From Galbula dea (taxonomy: Eukaryota; Chordata; Aves; Piciformes; Galbulidae), in assembly GCA_013399015.1 (NCBI GenBank), contig VWZX01007392.1, forward strand, positions 248,001 to 312,000: a stretch of 64,000 nt of DNA. Direction: 5' to 3'. A model generated the notes under the pieces. The model was not told the origin of the DNA. It was given only the letters and a program-made list of their open reading frames with translations, and did no database searches. The number at the start of each line of letters is the position of its first letter. The stretch's first letter is position 1. Below are positions 49,601 through 60,761 of this stretch, piece by piece. A program made the translations under genes and the position numbers.

Positions 49601-52600
49601 ACACTCTGCACAAACATGGTTGTATGTTCAGAGGCATTTTGAAGATAAGTATCCTATTACCTTTGTAGGACACTGGAAAGAAACTACTTTTAAGAACACA
49701 TTGCCAGGCCCCTCTCCATCATCTTTCCTGGGGAACAGGAGAGGTGCCTGGGGATTGGAGGAAGGCAAATGTCACTCCAGTCTTCAAAAAGGGCAAGGAG
49801 GAGCCGGGTAACTCTAGACCGGTCAGCCTCACCTCCATGCCTGGAAAGGTGATGGAACACTATCCTTGACTCTGTCTCTAGGCATATCAAGGATAAAGGG
49901 GTCATTGGGAGCAGTCAGCATGGGTTAACCAAGGGAAGTCATGTTTGACCAACCTGATAGCCTTTTATGAGGACGTAACCAGGTGGATAGATGAGGGTAG
50001 GGCAGTGGATGTGGTTTATCTTGATTTCAGTAAAGCGTTTGACACTGTCTCCCACAGCATCCTTGCAAATAAACTGAGGAAGTGTGGTCTGGCTGACTGG
50101 GTAGTGAGGTGGATTGTGAACTGGTTGAAGGACAGAAGTCAGAGAGTTGTGGTCAACGGGATGGAGTCTAGTTGGAGGCCTGTGTCTAGTGGAGTNNNNN
50201 NNNNNNNNNNNNNNNNNNNNNNNNNNNNNNNNNNNNNNNNNNNNNNNNNNNNNNNNNNNGGGGTCCTGGTGGATGGAAGGATGACCATGAGCCAGCAGTG
50301 TGCTCTTGTGGCCAAGAGGGCCAATGGAATTCTGGGGTGGATTAGAATGGGTGTGGTTAGTAGGTCAAGAGAGGTTTTTCTTCCTCTTTACTCTAGCCTA
50401 GTGAGGCTGCCTCTGGAATATTGTGTCCAATTCTGGGCCCCTCACTTTAAGAAGGATAGGGAATGGCTGGAAAGAGTCCAGCGCAGAGCCACAAAGATGA
50501 TGAAGGGGCTGGAACATCTTCCTTATGAGGAAAGGCTGAGGGAGATGGGTCTCTTTAGCTTGGAGAAGAGGAGACCAAGAGGTGACCTCATCAATGCTTT
50601 TAAATATGTGAAGGGTGTGTGTCGGGAGGATGGGGTCAGGCTCTTCTCAGTGAAGCCCAGTAACAGGACAAGAGGCAATGGCTGTAAGCTGAAGCATAGG
50701 AGATTCCGTGTGAATACACGTAGAAATTTTTTCCCAGTTCAGGTGCCAGAGCACTGGCACAGACTGCCCAGAGAGGCTGGGGAGTCTCCTTCTATGGAGG
50801 TATTCAAAACCCGTTTGGACACGCTTCTGTGTGACCTGGTCTAGGGAATCCTGCTGTGGCAGGGGTGTTGGACTAGATGATCTTTCGAGCTCCCTTCCAA
50901 CCCCTAATATTCTGTGATTTTGTGATTTAAACAAAGTTCCCAATGGCAATAACTTCACCAATAAACAGGTGGAAACATTTTTGAGAACTATGTTGGCCAA
51001 CATACACTTGACCAGGATACACCAAAATGTTACAAGGCCAGCAAGAAAAACCTGGCTAGCTTCTAATCTGATCAATGTTAACATACATAATATACAATGC
51101 CATTAAGTCCCACTGCTCTTCTAAAGGACTTGGTTTTCTTTTTCTTCCTCCTGATCCCATCTGTAATTCTGCAATCCATGTGGATGGAAGACAGCAGCTA
51201 TCTATAGTCACAACGACGGCAGATATAAAATGAGTACACAGATGAAAACTGAGAACACCACTATCATTTACTGCACAGTCTCCAGTCTCTTAATCTTACT
51301 CAAATAACTAAAAAAATTCTTAAGTAACTAAAATAATAAACTGAAATAAGTTACCCCAAAATAACTGTAAAAAAACCACAAAACCAAACCACAATCAGAT
51401 TCTAAACCACGTTTCTGCTCTGTTCTTCACCCAAAGGCAACTACTGAAAGCTGCACAATGCTTTCTAACATCTACTTTAAAAGGAAAAATAGCTACCTTG
51501 CAACCATCCTCAAACACACCGACAAGCTGCATGCCCCTCAGAACAGCCCAGCTACACTGGAACAAGAAGCAAGACCAATAGATTAGAGTAACTAAAGAGG
51601 ACAAGTACACTTCCCTAAAAACACATGCCTATTTCCCAGCACATCTGAAGTTTCTACTCAGATCTGATATTCAAAGTTGATTCACCAATATCAGTGTGGC
51701 AGTTTAGCTTATAGCATGTGGCACAACATTGTTGTTGGTTTCAGCAATTTATTACCTTCAGGCCCCTTCTAAACAGGAAAGTTGCTTGACGAGTGTCTTT
51801 CTGTTGGTTTAGTTTGTTTCCAATTCTGGCAAAAGTGGATGGCATGTTATTCCTGTAATGTTTATTAAAATAGAGTTATCAAAGGCTCCATAGACAAAAT
51901 CTTAAAGAGATGACTACGAAAGTCAGAAAGATTCCAAATATATCCCTATGGAAATCTGCAGTGCTGCCTCTATAAGACTGAACATTTCAGTTGCAGTAAG
52001 CTGCTCATCTAATAGGAACACATTACTCATAAATGGAGAATTCACTTCTTTTATATAGAAGCCTAGCACTCCTATGTCACAGGGTAGTATGGTTATTAAT
52101 TCTGATTTTTACTTTGCTCAGTATCCTACAGCACTTTAAACATTGCCAATTAGGTTAAAAAAAAAAGAACAGTCTCGATTTGTATAAAGAAAGTTTGTTT
52201 ACCGTTGCCACAAGAGTCATCTAGTGAAAATTTTCATCGTGGAGATGAGTTAAGATGCAGTTCGTAACTGACAAGTTAATTCCAGGGCAATTAAACATGC
52301 AATAGCTTCTATGAAACTGCAGGTGGCACTAGCTTCCACAAAGGCATTTAGTTAGAAAGAAACTAAACAGGTGCTGTCCCTTCACAGCTACTGAAATCCA
52401 CGTTGGCCATTCCACATAGGCTGCCTGTGATTTAAATAAAAGCGGAATACCAGGTGCTCACAGACAGAGGTACTTCCCGAGTGCTCTACACAGAAATAAA
52501 ATCTGGCTTTGTATCAAGACCATGGCTGTCCCAAGCTCAGCTTCCAGATTTTTGGAACTTCATATACAGCATAGAATCATAGAATGTTAGGGGTTGGAAG

Positions 52601-55600
52601 GGACCTAGAGAGATCATCAAGTCCAACCTCCTGCCAAAGCAGGACACCCTAGATAAGGTCACACAGGAACAAGCCCAGGTGAGCATAATAGTCTTGACTG
52701 TTCTACTATGGCCAGTACCTACTGTCTTCTCCTGGACTCAGTCTTGTCAGACAAAACTCACTGTGGAAAGTTGTCAAGAAGAGTTCAGAAAGCTGACTTG
52801 GTATTTTACCTTCTGTTTAGTGGGGTAGGCCTCCTGAGGGCTGAAGCTTGTTTTCTCTGCATTTCAGATTGTCTCTGCAGGTTTGTTTTCTTTTTCAAAA
52901 CTGGGTAATTCCGCTGCTCATTCTGAAAATACCAAGAAATATATGCAGTATATACCCATCCTGTATACACAAATACTTTTATTTCAATTTCCATTTACAA
53001 ACTACAAATACATTACATTTGGCTTTGTCTACCTTTCAGAGTCTAGTATAATTTGCAAATACATTCTACGCTTCCATGAATTCTCTATTTCCCTTTTTAT
53101 CTGGGAAAAAAAGCAACAAACAAACAAGCAAAACCACAAAAACCCACCAATCTTTAGCAGTTACTTTTTAATTACTGTATCTCCCTCAACTGACAAAATA
53201 TACACCCCACGTCTTTAAAATTACTCTTCTTCACAAATCCAAAACCAATCCCTGTTCTACAACACTGAATAATGTGGAAGAGCCAACAATACACTGGAGG
53301 AGTGTAGAAAAGGAAGCCTGCTGACAAGAGTTAAGTACTTGGCAAAATCCTCCATTTTTGTTACAGGCACATGCTTATCATCTGCATGTCAGCTGAATCA
53401 TTGCTTTGTAAGAAAGCAATGGAAAGACAAGAAATCCTAGTAAGCGAACTTTTCTTGTAAAAATACAGCAATAACCTCCATACTTGCACAGAATATACTT
53501 GGACAGAATATACTTCTGTACTTCAATTTTCATAACTTGCAATCCAATTAAGTATTAAAAAACTTTCAAACCTAGTCATTAACCTGTGGCCTTAATGCCA
53601 AAACAAAACAAAACAAAAAAAAAGAACTCAGCTAACACATCCCCAGACAGGTTAGACCAGATGTCTCCATTTTCTATTTCAGTAGCACTGATCTGAAGCC
53701 ACTGTGTTTACTATGTTTAATTTGTTCTTACATGACCCATGAGAATTGCATTATTTACCTTCTCGCTAAGTGGCTGCCTGTTCAGAGGACTAATTCCTTT
53801 GCGTGAACCCACAGCTTTCTTGGCTGCCAAGCCAGTTATAACTCCGTAAGAACGCTTCTTCCCTATCTTCTTTCTGCGTCCCAGACGATTTTTACTATAA
53901 CCTGCAACAAGCATGAAGAGTTCGATTCTTATTGAAAGAAAAAGGTTATTGCTTTAAGATGCTATGCAGGTAACACAAGTTATTTGGCTGCATGCTTCAA
54001 GCCTTAGAGCAGACACAATTATTACACTTGAAGACAATTTAGTCCTTCACTTCTTTTAGCAGGTCTAGCCCAAGCCCTAGCACAAGAATAATCAGCTTCT
54101 CATATGGATTACAGTTCACTGCATTAATTTCTGTCAAAAATTTGTTATTGACATTTCATTTACAGGGACAACTTTGGAGAAATTCTGGCATAGAAAACTA
54201 CTACAATACTCCAAAACCAGAACTTCATCAAGTGCTGGATAATACAAAACCAAACCGAAAAACACCAGCTCCCTATTCATTCAGCAAACTTTAAATTGCC
54301 AGCCTAATTTAATGAAATGAAAAAAGAAGCAACTTCAAAGCTTCTTTATTTACATCAATCACTCCCAAGACATGACTTAAAAAAAAAAAAGAACATAGCA
54401 ATTGGCCCACAAAACCATCTTAAAAAGTATATGAATTACATCACATTTAAAGTGTTTTCAATTAGAAGTCTGCATGGGAGTCTGGATGAAAATGAGAATT
54501 GAAAGCAGCCTCTGAGTATAAAATGCTTAGACGTCTGAGGTTTGTAGTACAAACATCTCAAATCTCCAGTTACAAGAGTTTGGTTAACCCTGTCTGGCTC
54601 CATTTAGCCTTTCACTATGCATACAGACCATGCTTCAGTTTGATCCCCAAGTCTCATTCCTGCTAGAACCTCAGACCGCAAGACAAATAGAACAGCAAAG
54701 GCTCAGCTCTGCAGCAACAGACACATTTAGTTCTGACATATCCAACTTCATAGCATTGATAATAAATCTGCTTCTTCATGAGACAGGAGCCATCACGAGG
54801 AAAGATCAGAACCCAGCTTCAATAAATTTCTCATGGAGAAACTGCTATGTACCCACATTTTGTGGATGGTTAGTAAATGCTCCTCTTCTACATAAAAAAG
54901 CTGAGAAACATGGTTACTTAGCCTGAAAGAGACCTCACGAGTTCTCCGACCTGACCTCTGCTCAAATGAATGACAACCTCAAAGCTAGCTCAGGCTGCAC
55001 AGGGTTTTGTGCAGTTGCATTCTATATATCACCAAGGGCAACTTTTATTTAAATGAACAATGTTCTTATTTTCTCCCCACAAAAGTTGAAAAGATCCCAG
55101 CTCAAGTTCCTTCCTTCTTTCCAGAGTCTGGCAGCCACTTCTAGAATCACGAGGAATTGAATGCTGTTGATCATTTGTGGTCTCTGTGGCTGCCCACAAA
55201 TAACGCAGGGTTTGCTACTTATCAGAGTAACTTCAATGGCAACAAAGCAGCAATAAATCTATTGATCATAAGCTCCTAATAACTAGAATGCTGAGAACAA
55301 CTATTTAATGATACCTTCTGCTCAAAAACCAGTACACAAGAATTTTGCTTTTAAAGGGAGAAAATGTGTGGAGTTGTTCAGGAGGGGGCAGCTAAAGCTA
55401 TTCAAAACGTTTCAACATGACATGAATACAGCAATTTTGAAAAAATAAAAGTTTGCTTTTTCCTAGAACAAGTACTGGCAAGGAAGCAAGGTTCCAAGAG
55501 AGAAAAGTAACTGCCAAGACAGTTGTATTTAGGATTTTGTATTTGCAGCTCGAGTTCTAAATTTCTAAATTCCATATTTCTATTGTGCCCTTTAGATCAC

Positions 55601-58600
55601 TAACAATTGCTTTGGCAATAAATAGAAATAGAATAAATAGAAGCCTACATGTTTGATAATCTGCAACTTATATTCACTTACACTTGACCTACACAAGTAT
55701 TCTTACACTTAGGCTAACTGATGTATTCTCCTGCACTGTCACCAGTGTACTAATGAAGCACCAGTAACGCTGCCATATTGGTCTGTATAAAAAGCAAAAC
55801 TTCTCCAAGCCCTGAGGAACATGGCAGTCTATTCATGCCCAAAGACATTTGTGTCCAAGATGCTAAAACAAACATCAAGCAAGACAAAGATAAAATAGGG
55901 ATCACTGTGAAAACAACAGACAAAAGTGAACATGAGCCAGCAGTGTGCCCAGGTGGCTAAGAAGGTCAATGGCATCCTAGCATGTATCAGGAATAGTGTG
56001 GCCAGCATGAGCAGGGAGGTGATCTTGCCACTGTACTTGGCTCTGGTGGGGCCACATCTTGAGTACTGTGTGCAGTTTTGGGCACCACAGTATAGGAAGG
56101 ACATGGAGGTGCTGGAGAGGGTGCAGAGAAGGGCAACTAGGCTGATCAGGAGTCTGGAAAACAAGCCTTATGAGGATAGGCTTAGGGAGCTGGGTCTGTT
56201 TAGCCTGGAGAAGAGGAGGCTGAGGGGAGACCTTATCGCTCTTTTCAGCTACCCCGAAAGGCCATTCTAGGGAGGCGGGTGTTGGCCTCTTCTCCCTTGT
56301 GACTAGTGATAGGACGAGAGGGAATGGGCTTAAGTTGTGCCTAGATATTAGGAAGAATTTCTTCACGGAAAGAGTGGTGAAATATTGGAATAAGCTGCCT
56401 AGGGATGTGGTGGAGTCACCACCCCTGGAGGTTTTTAAGAGGTGGGCAGATGTGGTGCTTCGGGGGATTATTTAGGGACAGGAGTAGTGTAGGGCTATCG
56501 GTTGGACTCGATGATCTTGAGGGTCCTTTCCAACCATAATGATTCTATAGTTCTCTAAGTGTATTTGTTGTAAATGAATGCTACTAAACAAGAAATTAAA
56601 CACCTAATTAGCTTGCAGTGAGGTGGTAAGCTTTCTGATTAGACAGTATCTTTCAATATTTTGATCATCCAGTGTTAAAAAGGTACTTTTTGAAATTAAA
56701 TGTAAGCAAAACCAGTCTATACTTCAAGAAGTTGCTGGCCAAGTACTGGGCTAAAACCTGGGAATAATTCAAGAATATGACTCCTCTTTATCAAAGAACC
56801 CCGACAAGTTACTCAGAGAATCTACAGTAAAGCTCTTATTGTGCATTTTTCTTCTTTACTCCCTGCCTACATGATTTTTCCCCCCCTTCTGAATTCTACT
56901 GTAAAAATTTTGGCTTAAGAAGGCTGATGTGGTACTTCCTATACATCCCAAGTTCTTAACAAGAAAAGCCAACTCAAGACACTCTGTACTATCCATTTAT
57001 ATATCCCAGAGGCAGCATTAAATTAACAGCTATTTTGGGGAAGCCTACTAGGCTTTTTTGCACAAAGTTCTGAGCTTTGGCAAGGCCTCCACATTTCCTA
57101 ACATACAGGCTTTCGCATAAGCACTCCACCTGTGCACCTCTAATAAGGGACACAACTCCCAGAATAAAAATAAATAACCCCCCAAAACAACAACACAGCA
57201 AACAAATCAAACCCTTCCTTAAAGAGCTCCTCACCACCTAAGCTCCCCGTTGGCCAAACATGTCAGTGACTTTCTTACACTGAACCAGAAACAAATCCAA
57301 ACATAATGGATCACAAAGAACTGAATTATAATCAAAACTGAGTATGACACTATTTGAAAGACACAGGAATTGATGATGTAAGTCTATACATTTTATTAGG
57401 TTGCATTTCAGCCCCAAAAAATAATTGTGCAATGCACATTATGCTTGGTGTACACACCTTTCTGCTGTTGGATTTCCCACTTGGACCCTGGTGTCCCAAA
57501 CTGTCGAGTTCGATTCTGCTGAAGCCCTCTTTTCATTTTGGGGGAATACTGCTTTCTCTCTTCTTTCTTGTTCAGTTTAATTATATCATCTATATAAGAA
57601 GAAATGAAAAGAAAAAATTGAAATACTGCAGACAGTCTGGTTCTGAAGAAAAAAAACCTAGCAGCTCGGAGTCTGGGGAAACAGATCAGTTAATCTTGCA
57701 AAGCTAGCAGATACAAGATAAGGTTCCAGAAGTATTATTGCTATATAACATCCAGTCCCTGTTAGTCTTACAGTACTTAACTTTATAATTATAATACCCT
57801 AGTAAAAGAGAAGCAGTTCCACACATCAAGAAAATCCAAGAGGCTTGAAAGTTGACATCATTCAGCCTAGTGTCACATTTTAAATTGAATGACTCCATTA
57901 GGTTTTGTACTCCATTAAACATAAGGTAATCCCATCTCACTCCCAGACATAGCAGATTCCAAATGAAATGTCAATTGAAGCATATTTCTTCCACCCTAAG
58001 CTATTTAAGAAAATCACACAGAGAGAACTCAGCCTATCAGTGATACTCATATGTTCATTGAGGTTGTATGGACAAGCAAGACTTCCCTGCCCAGGTATGT
58101 GCACAATCCAAAGCAATCACCTTATCTGTTGTCCAGAGAAACAACGCTGAATAAATCAAGAAATGGCCTCAAGCTGCATGAGGGGAGGTTTAGACTGGAT
58201 ATCAGAAAAAATTTGTTCACTGAAAGAGTTGCTAGACACTGGAGCAGGCTGCCCAGGGAAATGGTAGAGTCACTGTCCCTGAAGGCTTTTAAAAATCATA
58301 TATATGTGGTACCTAGGGACATGGTTCAGTGGCATGATGGTGACAGGTTGACAGTTGAACTTGATGATCTAAAAGGTCTCTTTCAACCTTAATAATTCTG
58401 TGGTTAATCATTTTAACAGTATATGAAAAATAATAAACTAATGAAAAGCGAATAGCAGGTCTGTCAAGTACCAATCATGCCACACCAATTTGGTTCCCTT
58501 CACTAATATGGCAGCTGGCTTGGGAGATAAGAGCAAAGCAACAGATATGGTATGCTTTTATTTGACTGTTAGGTTGTTTATCAATACATCACAAAGGAAA

Positions 58601-60761
58601 ATGTCGAATTACATTTATTACATCTAGATCATGAGAGTGCAACTGATGAAAACATTATGTTTCAACAGGGAGCTACCACAAACATGTGGACATCCTTTTT
58701 TGATTCAGGGAAAGATGGGAACAGGGTTACTGGGCTTAGCAGAGTTCAAATGGCCTCAGAAGCAGTAGAACAGAGAAAACACCATTTACAAAAAAAAAAA
58801 AAAAAAAAGGGGAGAGTTATAAGTTTTTAAACAAAAGAACTTAAGTTTCAGCTCTTCTCTCGTTTTTGGGAAATGAAGGTTATCTGGGACTTTACACATT
58901 TGTTAGCTGAGACACACTGAAGCATTCTCCTATCTTGCCTGAGATCAGAGACCAAACCTACAGCTAGAACAGCAAAATAATCCAGAAACATTACCGGACT
59001 GGAAGGTTAGCTTCAGATGAGTTGCACATAACACTAGCGACAAAAATATGTTTAATCTTTATTACTACATGAGAAAATAATAGACATTAAGATCTAGATC
59101 TTAAGATTTCCTAGAGTATCATTGTGTCCATTTTTTTGCATATCACAAAAGATGTGGGATTAAATCTTTGTTTTCACCAGACCACACAGCTTTGAACTGG
59201 GGATAGTAGTCATGGATGAAACTGTTCTCATGCAAGTTATCCTTGCACCTTGCATCCCAAGATGAGGGACACACCCACTCACAACAGTTTCTTAAACAAA
59301 ACATCACCATGGCACCACAACAGTCCTTTGCAATCTGCTGTTACTCCATATCCAGGACGTGTAGTAGTGGCTAACCAAAAGGTTAACTTGGCCAAAAAAC
59401 ATTTGAATCTATGAAAATACAACTAGGCACTACGAATCAATAAGTATTAATCTTGGTAACCTTGGAAACAAAGATTCAGTGTGCTCTATTATAAGAAAAA
59501 AACAGATTTAGACGAAAGCTGTAATGCTACTCCACATTCAGACAAACTCTAAATGACATTTTCGAAGCTGTCTCATTTGCCAAAATGATTATTTACAAAA
59601 GAAAAAAATTGCACAAATCCTCTTATTTTAAGGTGGTTTGCAAAGGCTGAGTCCACTGTTAACGTTCATACATGGTTTAGTTTTTTAAAGCAAGTCTCCT
59701 GATAGGACCTACATATAGCAGTCTAATAGTGTCACATAAGTGTACAAAACCGTTTGTTTTTTTTTTATAAAAGTAAACTGGAAGATGCATTCCAGGAACA
59801 TGCCAAAAGTGTCCACAACTGTTGGGGGGACTCAACACACAGGATCAAAAACAGAACTACTCTGATGTACGCCTTTGAGATACATATACAGAGAGTGGAT
59901 GTCAGGTTCTCAGATACACTTGTGACACAGCTCTGCAGATCTGTAATGAGGCCGTGCAACTCCCTAACACACACAACCAATGGGAGGATGGGGAGAAAGA
60001 GGTAGTCACGGGAAGCTACGTGGTAGAGACGGCATCATGCTTGATCTGACTAGTAACGCACTGCAGAGGAGTTACAAAGGAGACTTGCCATTATTAACTT
60101 CCAAACCTAGAAAGAAAAAACGCAAGGCCGGCTAAACAGCAACCTAATCACCCCCACCCCTGAAATTATGAACCCCGAGGGCCACTCAGCAAAGGGCCCG
60201 GGCCCTGCGTGCCTGACTGGTGCGAAACACGCAGCGCCGCGGTCCTTGGCCTACTCCGGACATCCACCTGGAACAAAGGGAACTCACCACGCTGAACCCA
60301 GCTCCCCCCTAGCAAGGGACAGCACCTCCCGGGCCCAGGCCCCTGGGAGCCCCGCTGCTCCCAGGGACACTACCAGACCTCGTCTTCCGTCGCCGTCAGG
60401 AAGTGCCCACAAGCCCCGCAGCCAGCCCCGCGTTCCGCGACCCGCCTCGCTCTGGCCGCTATAGGGTCTTGACCCACAGACCCCTCCCCATCGCCCGACT
60501 TGCCGCACGGCTTCGCCCTGCGCCCCCACGCTGGTTCCGCCCGTGACGCTGCCCGGCAAAGTCCGCAGGTTCGTTCCGCCCCCGCGGCCCTAGTGCTTGG
60601 TCCAACCCACACCCCTTCCACCCTCTCCGCAGCGGCGGGCCCGCGGCGTTCCCCTCACCAAGAGACATATCGATCTTCTCCAGGCTGTCGCTGCTGCCGT
60701 TCCAGGCCCCCGCCGAAGCCGAGGAACCCGCAGGCGGCGCCGCAGCCCCAAACCCGCTCAT
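46540..60761 (-). CDS. FYTTD1: FYTTD1 (UIF, UAP56-interacting mRNA export factor), complete, 9 coding exons
   Basis: Nine minus-strand exons join in phase into 315 residues, close to the 318 I recall for human. The N-terminus carries the UAP56-binding motif at residues 26-44 (SLEKIDMSLDDIIKLNKKE), split by intron 1. The body is basic and low in complexity, as expected for an RNA-binding adaptor, with GVITGLAAKKAVGSRKGISP at about 98-117, DTRQATFLFRRGLK at about 183-196, GGILTVSIDNPGA at about 225-237 and C-terminal TGMTLNERFGILKEQR. Known role: nuclear adaptor that binds UAP56/DDX39B and NXF1 to load export receptors on mRNA, recruited partly through FACT. Start ATG at 60761 is chosen because MSGFG aligns with the family start MNRFG. 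In-frame ATGs at 60845 and 60824 would extend it by up to 28 residues. All introns are GT-AG and no frame damage is seen. Confidence 0.96.
46636..47679 (-). other. FYTTD1 intron 8
   Basis: About 1.0 kb, AT-rich, nothing recognised. Confidence 0.8.
47680..47806 (-). CDS. FYTTD1: FYTTD1 coding exon 8
   Basis: Completes Ile242 and encodes SQKLRLTRTPVPPFLMKR, DQPEEKKIPKG and VPLQFDINSVGKQ. Acceptor is CTTTCGCAG|TTCC, confirmed by phase; a second AG seven bases on would shift the frame. Donor is CAG|GTAAAT. Confidence 0.94.
47807..48571 (-). other. FYTTD1 intron 7
   Basis: 765 bp with two short A or T homopolymers; nothing else recognised. Confidence 0.8.
48572..48646 (-). CDS. FYTTD1: FYTTD1 coding exon 7
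   Basis: Completes Gln217 and encodes WRTSTTSGGILTVSIDNPGA and IITP. Acceptor is AAACTAG|ATGG, donor AT|GTGAGT. Confidence 0.95.
48647..49435 (-). other. FYTTD1 intron 6
   Basis: 789 bp; nothing recognised. Confidence 0.8.
49436..49497 (-). CDS. FYTTD1: FYTTD1 coding exon 6
   Basis: Short exon encoding VQAQVQSTDDLDNQTVKRTR and two bases of Gln217. Acceptor is TGTTTCAG|GTG, donor CA|GTAAGT. Confidence 0.93.
49706..50930 (+). mobile_element. CR1 LINE with reverse transcriptase region, interrupted by a gap
   Basis: Plus-strand copy, opposite to FYTTD1. Codes for DWRKANVTPVFKKGKEEPGN, a frame break near 49858-49880, then AFYEDVTRWIDEGRAVDVVY and LDFSKAFDTVSH, the reverse-transcriptase motif with its first catalytic Asp. 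After 64 N it resumes at GVLVDGRMTMSQQCALVAKR and runs through EYCVQFWAPHFKKDREWLER to the 3' UTR and an ATTCTGTGATTTTGTGA tail. The FADD catalytic box falls in the gap. Longest CR1 copy in the window. Confidence 0.93.
50196..50259. other. Assembly gap (64 N)
   Basis: Run of N inside the CR1 copy. The flanking codons are separated in typical CR1 ORF2 by roughly 110 residues, so 64 bases is probably too short. Confidence 0.99.
51756..51852 (-). CDS. FYTTD1: FYTTD1 coding exon 5
   Basis: Completes Arg164 and encodes NNMPSTFARIGNKLNQQK then DTRQATFLFRRGLK, a highly conserved stretch. Acceptor is CATTACAG|GA, donor AAG|GTAATA at phase 0. Confidence 0.95.
51853..52809 (-). other. FYTTD1 intron 4
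   Basis: 957 bp, including a short sense-oriented CR1 3' end at 52570-52680; rest unremarkable. Confidence 0.8.
52570..52680 (-). mobile_element. CR1 LINE, 3' end fragment
   Basis: Starts with CATAGAATCATAGAATG, then the complement of GGTTGGAAGGGACC and a CTGCCAAAGCAGGACACCCT segment. Same strand as FYTTD1. About 110 bp. Confidence 0.9.
52810..52922 (-). CDS. FYTTD1: FYTTD1 coding exon 4
   Basis: Encodes NEQRNYPVLKKKTNLQRQSE and MQRKQASALRRPTPLNR, matching the family NIEQYFPVLKRKANLLRQ segment. Acceptor is TTTTCAG|AATG, donor AG|GTAAAA. Confidence 0.94.
52923..53758 (-). other. FYTTD1 intron 3
   Basis: 836 bp, including an A/C-rich stretch near 53105-53150 and a two-copy 15-bp repeat at 53488-53515. 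Nothing else recognised. Confidence 0.8.
53488..53515 (+). repeat. Two tandem copies of a 13-bp word, period 15
   Basis: ACAGAATATACTT occurs at 53488-53500 and again at 53503-53515. Confidence 0.85.
53759..53901 (-). CDS. FYTTD1: FYTTD1 coding exon 3
   Basis: Completes Gly79 and encodes YSKNRLGRRKKIGKKRSYGV, ITGLAAKKAVGSRKG and ISPLNRQPLSEK, strongly basic. Acceptor is TTGTTGCAG|GT, donor AAG|GTAAAT at phase 0. Confidence 0.95.
53902..57457 (-). other. FYTTD1 intron 2
   Basis: About 3.6 kb with one antisense CR1 copy (55925-56557); no exon-like sequence otherwise. Confidence 0.8.
55925..56557 (+). mobile_element. CR1 LINE, 3' part with ORF2 C-terminus
   Basis: Plus-strand copy. ORF2 C-terminus is open for about 110 codons (MSQQCAQVAKKVNGILACIR, EYCVQFWAPQYRKDMEVLER, LFSLEKRRLRGDLIALFSY), then a frameshift near 56255. 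It continues to GGTTGGACTCGATGATCTTG and a GATTCTATAGTTCTC tail. Confidence 0.93.
57458..57589 (-). CDS. FYTTD1: FYTTD1 coding exon 2
   Basis: Completes the UAP56-binding motif (DDIIKLNKKEE) and encodes a Lys/Arg/Gln-rich stretch ending KWEIQQQK. Acceptor is TTATATAG|ATGAT, donor AAAG|GTGTGT. Confidence 0.93.
58160..58404 (+). mobile_element. CR1 LINE, 3' fragment
   Basis: Plus-strand: AGAAATGGCCTCAAGCTGC, then RFRLDIRKNLFTERVARHWS, then TTGAACTTGATGATCT and a TTAATAATTCTGTGG tail. 5' truncated. Confidence 0.9.
58790..58808 (+). repeat. Poly(A) run of 19
   Basis: Uninterrupted A19; on the FYTTD1 sense strand it is poly(T). No LINE or processed pseudogene is attached to it. Confidence 0.9.

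Larger units (their letters stand above)
49498..51755 (-). other. FYTTD1 intron 5
   Basis: About 2.3 kb, more than half of it an antisense CR1 copy with an assembly gap (49706-50930). Confidence 0.85.
57590..60658 (-). other. FYTTD1 intron 1
   Basis: About 3.1 kb: one antisense CR1 fragment (58160-58404), a 19-A run, and GC-rich sequence over the last 500 bp that belongs to the promoter CpG island. Confidence 0.8.

Noticed and set aside
49945..50844. A functional host gene with reverse-transcriptase motifs
   Set aside because: It is part of a CR1 retrotransposon broken by a gap and by upstream frameshifts.
58790..58808. Poly(A) run as the tail of a processed pseudogene
   Set aside because: The sequence before it shows no coding or RNA-gene similarity.
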